Origin: an uncultured Treponema sp.
GTDB taxonomy: Bacteria > Spirochaetota > Spirochaetia > Treponematales > Treponemataceae
Direction: 5' to 3'
NCBI RefSeq assembly: GCF_945873775.1
Contig: NZ_CAMCEC010000023.1
Location: 1-38,953, forward strand
DNA: 38,953 nt
The number at the start of each line of letters is the position of its first letter. The first letter of the stretch is position 1. Position numbers and translations under genes: made by a program. Under the pieces are notes generated by a model. It searched no databases and had not been told where the DNA came from. It saw only the letters and a list, made by a program, of their open reading frames with translations. Shown here piece by piece: positions 1 to 8,431 of the stretch.

Positions 1-260
1 CACAAATTCGTTATTTTTTCTCCTCCGTGTCTAAATCTGAGGCTTATTATAGTTTTCTTCATTTTTTTTAAAACTCCATATTTATGAATTTAAATCATTT
101 TTTTAATCATCGTTTTTTTAAATTTATTTTCAGTTGTTTATTATCCTTGACTTTTTAATAATTGTATCATATATATGAATTGCAAGCTATGCAATTTTTT
201 CTCCTACTTTGCAGTACCAGGGTTCTTTTCTGAAACATAACTGCGTCTTGATTTTTATTT
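1..260. other. A+T-rich gene-free left edge
   Basis: No convincing gene is seen here. On the minus strand a TATAAT-like box lies at 46-51 and a GGAGGA sequence at 21-26. These would fit the leader of a minus-strand gene that starts just outside the window, but no start codon is placed correctly inside it. On the plus strand TTGACT (147-152) and TATATA (170-175), 17 nt apart, resemble a promoter, but the hairpin at 178-196 follows at once, so its use is doubtful. Confidence 0.4.
178..200 (+). terminator. Small hairpin with T-run
   Basis: AATTGCA (178-184) and TGCAATT (190-196) form a perfect 7-bp stem with a 5-nt loop, followed by T's to position 200. The shape is that of a weak intrinsic terminator reading plus, yet no plus-strand gene precedes it in the window. 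It could equally be a palindromic protein-binding site. Confidence 0.3.
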
Positions 261-1136
261 CTACGATTTTTTACCTTCTATAAATCTCAATATTCTGGAG
301 ACTGCATTATAATTATGAAAATGTTCATATGTGCTTAATTTTTTTTCATTTCTTTTTGAAATCAATACATCATACCAGTATGCAATTACAGTTCGTCTAA
401 AACCTTTCATGGACATCAGTTCCATAGCAGTTTTAAAATCTGATTCAAAGGCAACATACATCGCCCTTTCTGTTGCGGTAGAGTAAGAAGCTTTTCCAAC
501 TTCTCCATTATGACTTAATATCCAGTTTCTGATTTCATCATATTCTGAATCCAAAATCATTTTATCAACTACTATGTAATTTATCTGAGGACAATTATTT
601 TTATTCAGAGTACTAAAAGCAACTTCATGCGAACCGATATTTATGGTAAAATATCTCCCATTATTTGTCTGCGTAAAAATAGATAAAGTCCAAACACCTT
701 GAATATCTGCACAATAAATCAGCCCCGTATTAATAAACAATTCTGAAATATAATTCAGAAATCTTTCATCTTGAAAAAGTCTGTCTATTTTTGGGCAGTA
801 TAAAATTTCTTCTGGATCTATTGCATCGAGAGCTTCTTTTGCTTGAAATTTACTTATATGAAATAATTCTTTTTGATTTTTTATTTCATGATTTTGAAAA
901 TCTCTGAATTGATAATGTAGGTTATGCTCTATTTTTCTCCAATCAAAGACTTCCCTAAAATCAAATATATGCCATGGTCCTAAACTTTTATATGGTTCAG
1001 TATTATTAATTTCTTGCAACCTTTTTGCTGGTGGATAATTTGTTCCGCCAATTTTTATGCAATCACAATTATTTGACTCCAAAACATAAATGTGTCCTTT
1101 TTCTTTCATAGGCAAATCACATTTTTCCTTACTCAA
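261..1136 (-). CDS. T5orf172 / GIY-YIG-like domain protein
   Basis: The N-terminal residues (about 14-80) contain HIYVLESNNCDCIKIGGTN followed by RLQEINN. This is the pattern of the T5orf172/MUG113 domain, a GIY-YIG relative found in phage and bacterial proteins and usually taken to be DNA-binding or nuclease-like. The remaining 200 residues are not recognised. The 291-residue reading uses a TTG start whose first bases overlap the stop of the upstream epimerase gene (TTGA, 1133-1136). A TTG at codon 8 sits better behind an AAGGA sequence, and an ATG at 1109 is also possible, so the start is uncertain. The gene closes the transporter operon direction-wise but has no obvious metabolic link to it. 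Function is unknown. Confidence 0.6.
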   Translation of the reverse strand: MSKEKCDLPMKEKGHIYVLESNNCDCIKIGGTNYPPAKRLQEINNTEPYKSLGPWHIFDFREVFDWRKIEHNLHYQFRDFQNHEIKNQKELFHISKFQAKEALDAIDPEEILYCPKIDRLFQDERFLNYISELFINTGLIYCADIQGVWTLSIFTQTNNGRYFTINIGSHEVAFSTLNKNNCPQINYIVVDKMILDSEYDEIRNWILSHNGEVGKASYSTATERAMYVAFESDFKTAMELMSMKGFRRTVIAYWYDVLISKRNEKKLSTYEHFHNYNAVSRILRFIEGKKS

Positions 1137-2011
1137 ACACTTATGCTTTGGTCGGCAGTAAAAGTTTTTTGCGGGTCAAGAATTTCAAGTCCGAGCTTGT
1201 GTTCCCATTGATGGTCTGTGTTGTCGGCATCGGGAAGTCCGAACCAGGGTTCTATGCAGACAAATTCGGGGCTGCCTGCGTTCTGCCAAATCATCACATA
1301 AGGATAGCCTTTTGTGTTCACGCGAATCAGTTCGCCAGTCCGAATATTCCTAAGTCCAGCCCACTCTGATTTTACGTCCGTAAAAAGATGTCCGTTTCCA
1401 AAGCCAGATGCAGTAACAGGAATTATTCCCGGATTTTTTTCAGCATAAAGTTTTTTAACCGGGCACTCGCCTTTTGAACCGGAAGCAAGAAAGCCGTTGT
1501 CATAGCAGGCAACCTGAACAAGAGGCTCTTTCTTTTCAAACTCAATCTGAAAATCGTTCACGTTGTCAATCGCAAATGCGCTGTGGCTTCCAAGGCTGAA
1601 TTTAAACGGAACTGAATCTGTGTTCGTGACGGTTGATTTAAAAACAATGCCGTCATTTTTCAGTTTGTATTCAACGCGAAGAATAAACTTGTACGGAAAA
1701 AGTTTCAGCGTGTACTCATTTTCGGAAAGTTCAAAAACCGCAGAATCTTCTGTGCGCAAAATCAGATTGTGCTCAAGGTCTCTTGCAAATCCGTTGCTTT
1801 TAAGCGGAAATGATTTTCCATCGATGAGAACAAAAGCATCTTTTATCTTTCCGCAGTGAGGAAAAAGAACCGGCGCATGAAATTTCCAAACGGACGAATC
1901 TCCGCGCCAAATAATATCACGTCCATTTTCCCGGCGGACAAATCTGTTGATTTCAGCTCCATAAGTATTCACATCAAGTTCGAATTTTTCATTTTTCAAA
2001 GTTATAATCAT
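1133..2011 (-). CDS. Aldose 1-epimerase family protein (LacX-like)
   Basis: A 292-residue protein of the galactose-mutarotase fold, closest in pattern to the LacX subgroup. Characteristic segments are the N-terminal NTYGAEINRFVRR, GSHSAFAI near 141 with the presumed catalytic His143, and CIEPWFGLPD near 252 with the presumed catalytic Glu254. Family members interconvert alpha and beta anomers of sugars or bind sugar phosphates in the cytoplasm. The ATG at 2011 was chosen because GAGG lies 6 nt upstream; a longer reading to 2092 would run into the permease gene. It follows the second permease by 16 nt and is probably cotranscribed with the transporter, which hints at handling the sugar part of an imported nucleoside. 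That link is inference. Confidence 0.8.
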   Translation of the reverse strand: MIITLKNEKFELDVNTYGAEINRFVRRENGRDIIWRGDSSVWKFHAPVLFPHCGKIKDAFVLIDGKSFPLKSNGFARDLEHNLILRTEDSAVFELSENEYTLKLFPYKFILRVEYKLKNDGIVFKSTVTNTDSVPFKFSLGSHSAFAIDNVNDFQIEFEKKEPLVQVACYDNGFLASGSKGECPVKKLYAEKNPGIIPVTASGFGNGHLFTDVKSEWAGLRNIRTGELIRVNTKGYPYVMIWQNAGSPEFVCIEPWFGLPDADNTDHQWEHKLGLEILDPQKTFTADQSISV

Positions 2012-2027
2012 TTCAAACCTCAAAAAC

Positions 2028-2960
2028 TTAATACGGAATTCCGTTTGCGGCGGGGGCGGCCATTTTCTTTGACGAGAAGACAAGCGCGACAAGTGTCACC
2101 GTATATGGGAACACCTTGAAAATTACCGTCGGAATCACCGCGAGGGCCGGAATTACCTGCGAGACGTTCGCAAGAGTCGTGAAGAATCCGAAGAAGAAAG
2201 TCGCGCCTAGAATTCCGAGAGGCTTCCACTGTCCGAAAATCAGAGCGGCAATCGAAAGGAATCCGAGCCCGGCAACGCTTCCGTTGAATTCGCCTGAATA
2301 AGTTACAAGCATGACGGCTCCTCCAAGCCCCGACAAGGCGCCGCTCACAAGAACCGCGACGTAGCGCATAAAATGAACGTTCACTCCGGCGCTCGCAACG
2401 GCAGAAGGATGCTCACCGCAGGCACGCAGGCGCAGTCCGAATGAAGTTTTGTACAGAAGCCAGAACGAGAATCCCCAGATTCCGAGCACGAGCCAGGTTG
2501 ACCAGTAGACGCGCGAGAAAATCAGTTTTCCAAGAAGCGGAATTTTTGAAAGCCCGGCATAGTCCATCGGAATTATTCCCATCATAATCGGAATGTTTCC
2601 GCTGCCCGTAACCTGACGCGCGATGTAAATCGTGATTGCGGCCGCAAGCATGTTGATTGCTGTTCCTGAAATAACCTGGTCCGCCTTGAGCGTTATCGAG
2701 GCGAACGCATGAAGCAGCGCGAAGACAATTCCGATCAGAGCTCCGGCGCAAAGTCCGATTATTATGACCTGAGTATGTCCCACGGAATTCTCAAGCATCC
2801 TGATTGCGAACGCGCTTCCGAAATAGCCTGAAAGCATAAGTCCCTCAAGTCCGAGGTTAGTAACGCCGGAACGTTCGCTGTAAAGTCCGCCCAAAGAAGT
2901 TATGAGCATGGGCATTGTGTATGCGATTACATAAGGAAAAACCTGATAAAGCAAATTCAT
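2028..2960 (-). CDS. ABC transporter permease, BmpD/NupQ type
   Basis: A 310-residue polytopic inner-membrane protein with about eight to ten hydrophobic segments. The N-terminal ERSGVTNLGLEGLML motif is typical of the second permease of Bmp-type nucleoside or riboflavin importers (BPD_transp_2 family). It should form a heterodimeric channel with the neighbouring permease. Its ATG overlaps the stop of that permease by four bases (ATGA, 2957-2960), so translation is probably coupled. The substrate cannot be read from the permease alone; the PnrA-like binding protein of the operon points to nucleosides. Confidence 0.9.
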   Translation of the reverse strand: MNLLYQVFPYVIAYTMPMLITSLGGLYSERSGVTNLGLEGLMLSGYFGSAFAIRMLENSVGHTQVIIIGLCAGALIGIVFALLHAFASITLKADQVISGTAINMLAAAITIYIARQVTGSGNIPIMMGIIPMDYAGLSKIPLLGKLIFSRVYWSTWLVLGIWGFSFWLLYKTSFGLRLRACGEHPSAVASAGVNVHFMRYVAVLVSGALSGLGGAVMLVTYSGEFNGSVAGLGFLSIAALIFGQWKPLGILGATFFFGFFTTLANVSQVIPALAVIPTVIFKVFPYTVTLVALVFSSKKMAAPAANGIPY

Positions 2961-4099
2961 TTTTCAGCTCCCGGTTGATTTGAATTTTCAGAAAGTCTAG
3001 CAAGCTTCTTTTCGTGAAGCTTATGGAAAAGTCCGTTCCACAGTTTCTCAAAAAGCACGCTCGTCGCGGTAAAATAGATGATTACGGAAATAATAGTGTC
3101 CGCGATTTCGGGCGGAACATCGGTGAGTGCGTTCATGAAACCTTTTCCCGACTGGAGGATTCCGAAGAAAAGCGATGCGAACAGAACGCCGACAGGTGTT
3201 GAAGCTCCCAAAAGTGAAACCGCGATTCCGTCAAATCCCTGGGACGGCATCACGCCGATCTGCATATTCAGCGAGTAGCCGGCATAATACGAAAGCCCTG
3301 CAAGCCCCGAAAGTCCGCCTGAAATCACCATCGAAAGCACGATGCTCCGGTTCACGTTGATTCCGGCGTATTCCGCGCAGAATCTGTTCGCGCCCACAGC
3401 CTTAAGCTCATAGCCCACCGTTGTTCTGTTCAGACACCAGCGCACAAGAAATATCGAGGCGACGGCAAAAATTATTCCCAAGTTGATGTATTCCGAGCCT
3501 GAGAAAACCGCCGATAGCCACGGACTTCTGAGCGACTGGGAGACGGCAAGGGAGGAGCTTTCAGTCTCAAGCGAAGGACCTTTCAGATATGCCGGAATAA
3601 AATAGTAGATGCTCCAGTATGCGGTCCAGTTCAGCATGATTGAGGAGACAACCTCGTGCACATTGAATTTCGCCTTGAGGAAACCGACGAGCGCGCCCCA
3701 CAATGAGCCTCCTGCAACCGCGGAAACCACAAGCACAACAAGATAAAGCGGACGCGGAAGAAAGACAAAATGCCCGACAATCGTGGCGAAAAGTCCGCCT
3801 ACGAGCATCTGCCCGGAAGAACCGATGTTGAAAAGCCCCGTCTTGTACGCGAATGCAAACGAAAGTCCCGTGAACATAAGCGGAGTGGCGGTCGCAAAGG
3901 TGTTCCCGATTCTCTCGCGGTTCATCAGCGCGCCCCTCAAAATATAGGCGTAGGCCTCGAACGGATTTTCCCCGATAAAAAGCATGAGAAGTCCGCCCGC
4001 GACAAGCCCCAGAACTATCGCGCTCAGGGCAATCAGAAACGGTCCGCTCTTCCTCTCCTCTTTATTTGTTTCTGCTGAAAATATTTTCTTTATAATCAT
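2957..4099 (-). CDS. ABC transporter permease, BmpC/NupP type
   Basis: A 380-residue membrane protein of the BPD_transp_2 family. A short cytoplasmic N-terminus is followed by a strongly hydrophobic segment near 20-45 and the family motif FNIGSSGQMLVGG near 115. It pairs with the downstream 310-residue permease to form the membrane channel of a nucleoside-type importer. The ATG (4097-4099) overlaps the stop of the ATPase gene in an ATGA arrangement, and the same overlap occurs at its own end, so ATPase, permease and permease form a tightly coupled translation unit. Confidence 0.9.
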   Translation of the reverse strand: MIIKKIFSAETNKEERKSGPFLIALSAIVLGLVAGGLLMLFIGENPFEAYAYILRGALMNRERIGNTFATATPLMFTGLSFAFAYKTGLFNIGSSGQMLVGGLFATIVGHFVFLPRPLYLVVLVVSAVAGGSLWGALVGFLKAKFNVHEVVSSIMLNWTAYWSIYYFIPAYLKGPSLETESSSLAVSQSLRSPWLSAVFSGSEYINLGIIFAVASIFLVRWCLNRTTVGYELKAVGANRFCAEYAGINVNRSIVLSMVISGGLSGLAGLSYYAGYSLNMQIGVMPSQGFDGIAVSLLGASTPVGVLFASLFFGILQSGKGFMNALTDVPPEIADTIISVIIYFTATSVLFEKLWNGLFHKLHEKKLARLSENSNQPGAEK

Positions 4100-5616
4100 T
4101 TTTTATCCCTCACGCCGGCCATCATAAGTCCCACGGAATGCTCGTCGGTCGAAGTTGTGTCCACAATGTTCATCAGCTCTCCGCCGGAAATTACCGCAAT
4201 CCTGTCCGAAAGATTGAAAATCTCGTCAAGCTCAAGCGACACAAGAAGCACGGCGTTTCCCTTGTCCCGGTGCGCCACAATCTGGCTGTGGATATACTCA
4301 ATCGCTCCCACGTCAAGACCTCGCGTAGGTTGAACGGCAATCAGAAGCTCGGGATTCATGGAAATCTCGCGGCCCACAATCATCTTCTGCTGGTTTCCGC
4401 CGGAAAGTTTTCCCGCAGGAGAATTTATTCCCTCGCCGGAGCGCACGTCGAATTTCCGCACAATTTCTTCCGAATATGAGTTGATTTCCGGGAAATTCAG
4501 GATTCCGTTTCCGCTGAAAGGCTTTCTGTAATACGACTTCACGACCATGTTCTCGGCAATCCGCAGTGAAGCGATAAGTCCGCGCTTTATTCTGTCCTCG
4601 GGGATATGGCCGAGTCCCAGCTCATTTCTTTTTCGCACAGTCAGATTAGTCGCGTCAGTTCCGCCGATAATGACAGAGCCGCTTTCCGCAGGAACAAGTC
4701 CGCAGATCGCCTCGACAAGCTCAGTCTGCCCGTTTCCGTCAACGCCCGCAAGACCCACAATCTCTCCGGCATGAACCGTAAGGCTGAAATTCTTCACGCC
4801 CAGAACTTTCTTCGCATTCATCACGCAGAGGTTCTTCACCTCAAGGACCGGACGGCCTGTTTTGGGCGCGCTCTTCTCGACCTTGAAATTCACCGGACGA
4901 CCGACCATTTTCGCGGCCATAAGCGCGGTATCCGTCGAAGCCACATCCACAACGTCAATCAGCTTTCCGCGGCGGATAATCGTGCAGCGGTCGGCCACTG
5001 CCTTTATCTCGTTCAGCTTGTGCGTGATTATCACGACGGATTTTCCTTCCTTCACAAGATTCCTGATAATCCGCATGAGTTCGTCGATTTCCTGCGGAGT
5101 CAGAACCGCCGTCGGCTCGTCAAAAATCAGGATGTCGGCGTCGCAGTAGAGCATTTTCAGAATCTCCACACGCTGCTGCATTCCCACGGAAATGTCCTCA
5201 ATCTTCATGTCGGGATCGATGTTCAGTCCGTACTTTTCGCTAAGCGTCTTGATTCTTGCGGAAGCCTCCTTTCTGTGCAGGACGAATCCGCCTTCCTTTC
5301 CCAGGATTATGTTCTCGGTAACCGTAAAGTTTCCCACAAGCTGAAAGTGCTGGTGGACCATTCCGATTCCAAGCCGCGCCGCGTCATTCGGATTCTTTAT
5401 CGAAACTTCCTTTCCGCGGATTTTTACCGTTCCCCTGTCGGCATGATAAAGCCCGAACAGGATGCTCATCAGCGTGGATTTTCCCGCCCCGTTCTCGCCC
5501 AGAATCGCATGAACCTCGCCGTCCCGCACCTGAAGCGTAATATCATCGTTCGCGACAATACCCGGAAATTCCTTCCTGATATTGAGCATCTCAATCACAT
5601 AATTGTCTGCGCCCAT
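4096..5616 (-). CDS. ABC transporter ATPase with two nucleotide-binding domains
   Basis: A 506-residue energy-coupling subunit of the sugar/nucleoside type (like NupO or RfuB). Domain one has Walker A GENGAGKST at 40-48, the signature ISVGMQQ and Walker B ILIFDEPTAVLTP. Domain two has the usual degenerate P-loop GVDGNGQTE, the signature LSGGNQQK and an altered Walker B, AVQPTRGLD, as expected for this family in which only the first site hydrolyses ATP well. The ATG at 5616 is preferred over a longer start at 5643 because GGAGT lies 5 nt upstream. An intrinsic terminator separates it from the binding-protein gene. Confidence 0.92.
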   Translation of the reverse strand: MGADNYVIEMLNIRKEFPGIVANDDITLQVRDGEVHAILGENGAGKSTLMSILFGLYHADRGTVKIRGKEVSIKNPNDAARLGIGMVHQHFQLVGNFTVTENIILGKEGGFVLHRKEASARIKTLSEKYGLNIDPDMKIEDISVGMQQRVEILKMLYCDADILIFDEPTAVLTPQEIDELMRIIRNLVKEGKSVVIITHKLNEIKAVADRCTIIRRGKLIDVVDVASTDTALMAAKMVGRPVNFKVEKSAPKTGRPVLEVKNLCVMNAKKVLGVKNFSLTVHAGEIVGLAGVDGNGQTELVEAICGLVPAESGSVIIGGTDATNLTVRKRNELGLGHIPEDRIKRGLIASLRIAENMVVKSYYRKPFSGNGILNFPEINSYSEEIVRKFDVRSGEGINSPAGKLSGGNQQKMIVGREISMNPELLIAVQPTRGLDVGAIEYIHSQIVAHRDKGNAVLLVSLELDEIFNLSDRIAVISGGELMNIVDTTSTDEHSVGLMMAGVRDKK

Positions 5617-5673
5617 TTTTACTCCAATCTCAACTTTCAGCATGAAATTATATCACAGCAAACGGATTCCGTG

Positions 5674-5710
5674 TAAAAAAAAATAAGCCCCCGGTTTTTA
5701 CGCCGGAGGC
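5674..5710 (-). terminator. Intrinsic terminator after the binding-protein gene
   Basis: On the minus strand GCCTCCGG (5703-5710) pairs with CCGGGGGC (5687-5694) through eight pairs including one G-U, with an 8-nt loop. It is followed by TTATTTTTTTTT. It lies between the binding protein and the ATPase genes, so it should let only part of the transcripts continue and give more binding protein than membrane complex, as is usual for ABC importers. Confidence 0.75.
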
Positions 5711-5732
5711 CTTTCAAACTGAAATTGAAGTC

Positions 5733-6812
5733 TTATTTTATGAGTCCGTCACCTGAAGCCGCCACAGTGATTTTTCCGGCCTTGATGAGTGCAAGAACCT
5801 CGTCGGCCTTTTTCTGCGCGTCTGCGGAAAGGTTAGGATTCTTCACAGGAATTCCGATTCCGTCGTTCGCAGCGGAAAGCTCAAGCTCCTGTCCGCCCGG
5901 AAATTTTCCCGCAAGCTGCGCCTCGATCATGTCGTAGGACGCGCGGTCAAGGAATTTCTGTGCGGAAGTGAGAACCGCGCTCTTTCCCTTGGCATAGATT
6001 CCGTCGTTGTACTGGTCAACGTCAACACCGACCATCCACACATCCTTTCCTGTCGAGCGGCGTGTCTTTGCCTCGTTGATGACACCGACCCCCACACCTC
6101 CTGCCGCCGCGAACACAACATTAACGCCCTTGTCGTACATTGAGGCCGCAAGCTGCTGTCCTGCCGCAACGTCAGAGAAAGTTCCCTGATAAACGACGTT
6201 CTCAGCGTCAATCGAAATCTTTGTTCCGTAGTTGGCGTTGGCATAGGCGATTCCCTGCTGCCATCCCCAGTTGAATTTCTGAACCGCAGGAATCTCCATT
6301 CCGCCGATGAATCCGAATTTTCCTTCCTTAATCTGAACCGCCGCCGCAACTCCCGCGACGAATCCCGACTCCTGCTCAAGCCATGACACGGCGACAGTGT
6401 TCTTCGCAGTCTCGAATGTGCTGTAGTCGGCTGTGTGAGGCTTTCCGTCAAGAAGAACGAAAAGAACGTTCGGATATTTTTTCTGCGCGGCATAAACGGC
6501 AGTCTCGAACTTGAATCCCGGGCAGATAATCATCTGGTAGCCCGCGTCCGCAAGATTTCCGATTTCCTTGAGATAGTCGGCCTCGGTTGTTCCGGCAGGC
6601 TTGAGATACTTTGTCTTTACTCCCATGTCCTTCTGGGCGCGGAGAATTCCTTCCCAAGTTCCCTGATTGAAAGACTTGTCGTCGATTGTTCCAGAGTCCG
6701 TAACCATTCCGACCCTGAGATTCGCCTTCTTGGAATCCTTCTTCTTTCCGGCAGCAAACGCTGATGTGGCGATAAGCAGAACACTCACCGCAACTGTAAG
6801 AACCTTTTTCAT
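5733..6812 (-). CDS. BMP/PnrA-family nucleoside-binding protein
   Basis: A 359-residue periplasmic solute-binding protein of the Bmp/PnrA/Med family. The motif TDSGTIDDKSFNQ at 38-50 matches the purine-nucleoside pocket region of Treponema pallidum PnrA (TmpC), so purine nucleosides are the likeliest ligand; riboflavin (RfuA) is a less likely alternative. The ATG at 6812 has GGAGG 4 nt upstream; the longer reading to 6884 crosses the leader hairpin. Residues 1-20 form a signal peptide ending TSAFA. Unlike PnrA there is no cysteine in or after it, so it looks cleaved by signal peptidase I and soluble instead of lipid-anchored. Confidence 0.9.
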   Translation of the reverse strand: MKKVLTVAVSVLLIATSAFAAGKKKDSKKANLRVGMVTDSGTIDDKSFNQGTWEGILRAQKDMGVKTKYLKPAGTTEADYLKEIGNLADAGYQMIICPGFKFETAVYAAQKKYPNVLFVLLDGKPHTADYSTFETAKNTVAVSWLEQESGFVAGVAAAVQIKEGKFGFIGGMEIPAVQKFNWGWQQGIAYANANYGTKISIDAENVVYQGTFSDVAAGQQLAASMYDKGVNVVFAAAGGVGVGVINEAKTRRSTGKDVWMVGVDVDQYNDGIYAKGKSAVLTSAQKFLDRASYDMIEAQLAGKFPGGQELELSAANDGIGIPVKNPNLSADAQKKADEVLALIKAGKITVAASGDGLIK

Positions 6813-6821
6813 TTTTCCTCC

Positions 6822-6870
6822 AAAAAAAGTCAATGAGAAAATCTCAATTTGACTTTTATGCAACAAATTG
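6822..6870 (-). promoter_or_regulatory. Possible attenuator in the binding-protein leader
   Basis: On the minus strand AAAAGTCAA (6857-6849) pairs with TTGACTTTT (6833-6825) and an inner TGAGA/TCTCA pair closes the hairpin. T's follow directly and then GGAGG at 6821-6817, so this looks like a terminator placed just before the ribosome site. Upstream CAATTTG (6870-6864) is an exact complement of CAAATTG (6851-6845), which is part of the terminator stem, so two exclusive folds are possible. No known riboswitch class was recognised. Confidence 0.45.
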
Positions 6871-6898
6871 AACCCGCAATGCAAGTTTCTTGATAAAT

Positions 6899-6926
6899 AC
6901 TACAATTCTCACGGCTTTATTGTCAA
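6899..6926 (-). promoter_or_regulatory. Promoter of the nucleoside transporter operon
   Basis: A perfect TTGACA -35 box (6926-6921) is followed after 16 nt by TGTAGT (6904-6899), a four-of-six match to the -10 consensus. The predicted start leaves a leader of about 80 nt containing the attenuator-like hairpin. Confidence 0.5.
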
Positions 6927-6943
6927 GAAAAAACAGCGGACAG

Positions 6944-7025
6944 TATTTTCCCGAAACAAGTTTCCGACTGAAAACGGCAATCGGCATTTTCCCGAAGTGC
7001 ATTTCCGAGTGGAAAAGGCAATCGG
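6944..7025. repeat. Two-unit 41-bp tandem repeat
   Basis: Two adjoining 41-bp units (6944-6984 and 6985-7025) share about 32 of 41 positions. On the minus strand both begin CCGATTGCC, hold TCGGAAA in the middle and end TTCGGGAAAAT. Each unit contains CGGAAA and GGGAAA blocks that could bind a protein. The array fills the space between the mcrC stop and the transporter promoter. Confidence 0.8.
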
Positions 7026-7031
7026 GAAAAA

Positions 7032-8429
7032 CTACAAAGCGGAAAAATTCCCGGAAATCCTTTTCTCTTCACTTTTCATAAGCGAACAGAATTCCTGCAG
7101 GCTTTCTGCGTTCTGCGGAATCTTCACACCGATTATATCGAGAGTTCCAGCGTCGTTTGCAAGGCAATAAGTTTTCTTATGAAAATCCGTGTCGTCATCA
7201 GGAAAAATAAATCCGCCGCGACCGATTTTCATCGTGTGCATATACGCGACAACCTGATACAAATCTTCACGGCCGACGCCGTTTAAAAGCCGCTTGTACT
7301 TTGCGTCCAGAACATATTCGCCTTTTTTGTAGAAGTCCGGGTAAATCCGGCGGAAATCTTTGTCAAAAGTCAATTCGTCATCGCCGTTCGCGAACATTTT
7401 TAGTCCGCCTTTGTGTTTTTTGTTTTCAGGATGTTCAAAACCGAGAGGGCGAAAAATCGTGTTCAGATATTCTTCCCAAAGCCACGCGCCGTCAAAAAGC
7501 AGACCGCACACGGATTTTTCATTTGAATGATAATTTATTTTTGAATGGTTCAGAATCGCAAGGCAAAGTTTTTGAAGCGGCTTCCATTTTGTAAAAAACG
7601 GATGGCTCACCGGCTTTGCGTTTTCGGAAATTATTTTCTGCCGCTCGTGGAAACTGTAGTTCTGCGTAAGCTCGACAATCTGGCTGACCGCGGATTTTGT
7701 GCCGGAATCAGAATTCAAGATTGATTTTCCGAACGGCTTTGTTTTGATGAATTCAATCGTGTGGCGCACAAGTTCGGTGAACGGATTGTCAAAAACCTGC
7801 GCGCGCTCCTTGTAGGCGACTTTTCCGCCGAACGGAATATTCTGCCTGATGTGCCGAGAAATATTCAGCGAGCCTTTTACGTTCGCATCGTTCCGCTCAA
7901 AAGTTCTGTAAGTCTTGAAGATTCCCTGCCGGACTGCATTTTTTAAGACAAGCGGAAACATAAAACACAGCAGGTCAAAAACGCTGCCGCTCGAAGCGTT
8001 GTAATTCAAGCTGAAAAGATTTTCGCCAAAAACTTTTCCCAGTATATAATGAAGAAAAAAGTCATTTTCCGACTTGGAAAAACGCGATGAGATTTCAAGC
8101 TGAATCGCTCCGTCGCCAGAGCCGACACCGACAAAGCCCAGCAAGTTTCCAGTTTTGATTTTTACCTCGGAAAGATTTTCACAGCAGCCGCACATCTCAA
8201 AAATCGGAAGCTCACCGATTGCGCCATAGGATTTATCGATTTCATACGGAAAGACAAGAAGATTTGATTTTTCTCCAGACAGTTCCTTTAGCGGAACATT
8301 CGCAATGCGTGAAAGCGAGAAATAATGTGCGGCAGAAAAAGTTTCAGAGTCTCCAGCGTGGGAGGAATTTTTTATGAGGTCGGAGACTTTTTGCGAGCAG
8401 TTGTTGTCGGTTGTTTTCAGATGGAGCAT
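7032..8429 (-). CDS. mcrC: McrC, nuclease subunit of McrBC
   Basis: A 465-residue homologue of McrC, the PD-(D/E)XK nuclease that works with the McrB GTPase to cut DNA carrying modified cytosine. Visible signatures are VKGSLNISRHIRQN near 184-197, LLFDGAWLWEEYLN near 310-323, the catalytic set IYPD (Asp365) and VLDAKYK (Asp375, Lys377), and DLYQVVAYM. Length is normal or slightly long for the family. Its start lies only 2 nt after the stop of the EcoRV-like methylase and has no clear ribosome site, so expression is probably tied to that cassette. It is about 3.7 kb away from the McrB reading frame, which is unusual because the pair normally adjoin. Confidence 0.9.
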   Translation of the reverse strand: MLHLKTTDNNCSQKVSDLIKNSSHAGDSETFSAAHYFSLSRIANVPLKELSGEKSNLLVFPYEIDKSYGAIGELPIFEMCGCCENLSEVKIKTGNLLGFVGVGSGDGAIQLEISSRFSKSENDFFLHYILGKVFGENLFSLNYNASSGSVFDLLCFMFPLVLKNAVRQGIFKTYRTFERNDANVKGSLNISRHIRQNIPFGGKVAYKERAQVFDNPFTELVRHTIEFIKTKPFGKSILNSDSGTKSAVSQIVELTQNYSFHERQKIISENAKPVSHPFFTKWKPLQKLCLAILNHSKINYHSNEKSVCGLLFDGAWLWEEYLNTIFRPLGFEHPENKKHKGGLKMFANGDDELTFDKDFRRIYPDFYKKGEYVLDAKYKRLLNGVGREDLYQVVAYMHTMKIGRGGFIFPDDDTDFHKKTYCLANDAGTLDIIGVKIPQNAESLQEFCSLMKSEEKRISGNFSAL

Positions 8430-8431
8430 TT

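Noticed and set aside
4606..5676. Long plus-strand open frame of 356 codons opposite the ATPase gene
   Set aside because: It is the shadow of the well-supported ATPase; it has no ribosome site and no recognisable domain.
6822..6898. Purine riboswitch in the transporter leader
   Set aside because: The conserved purine-riboswitch core was not found; only a generic attenuator shape is visible.
6944..7025. Tandem repeat read as a CRISPR array
   Set aside because: Only two contiguous imperfect units exist, with no spacers and no cas genes.
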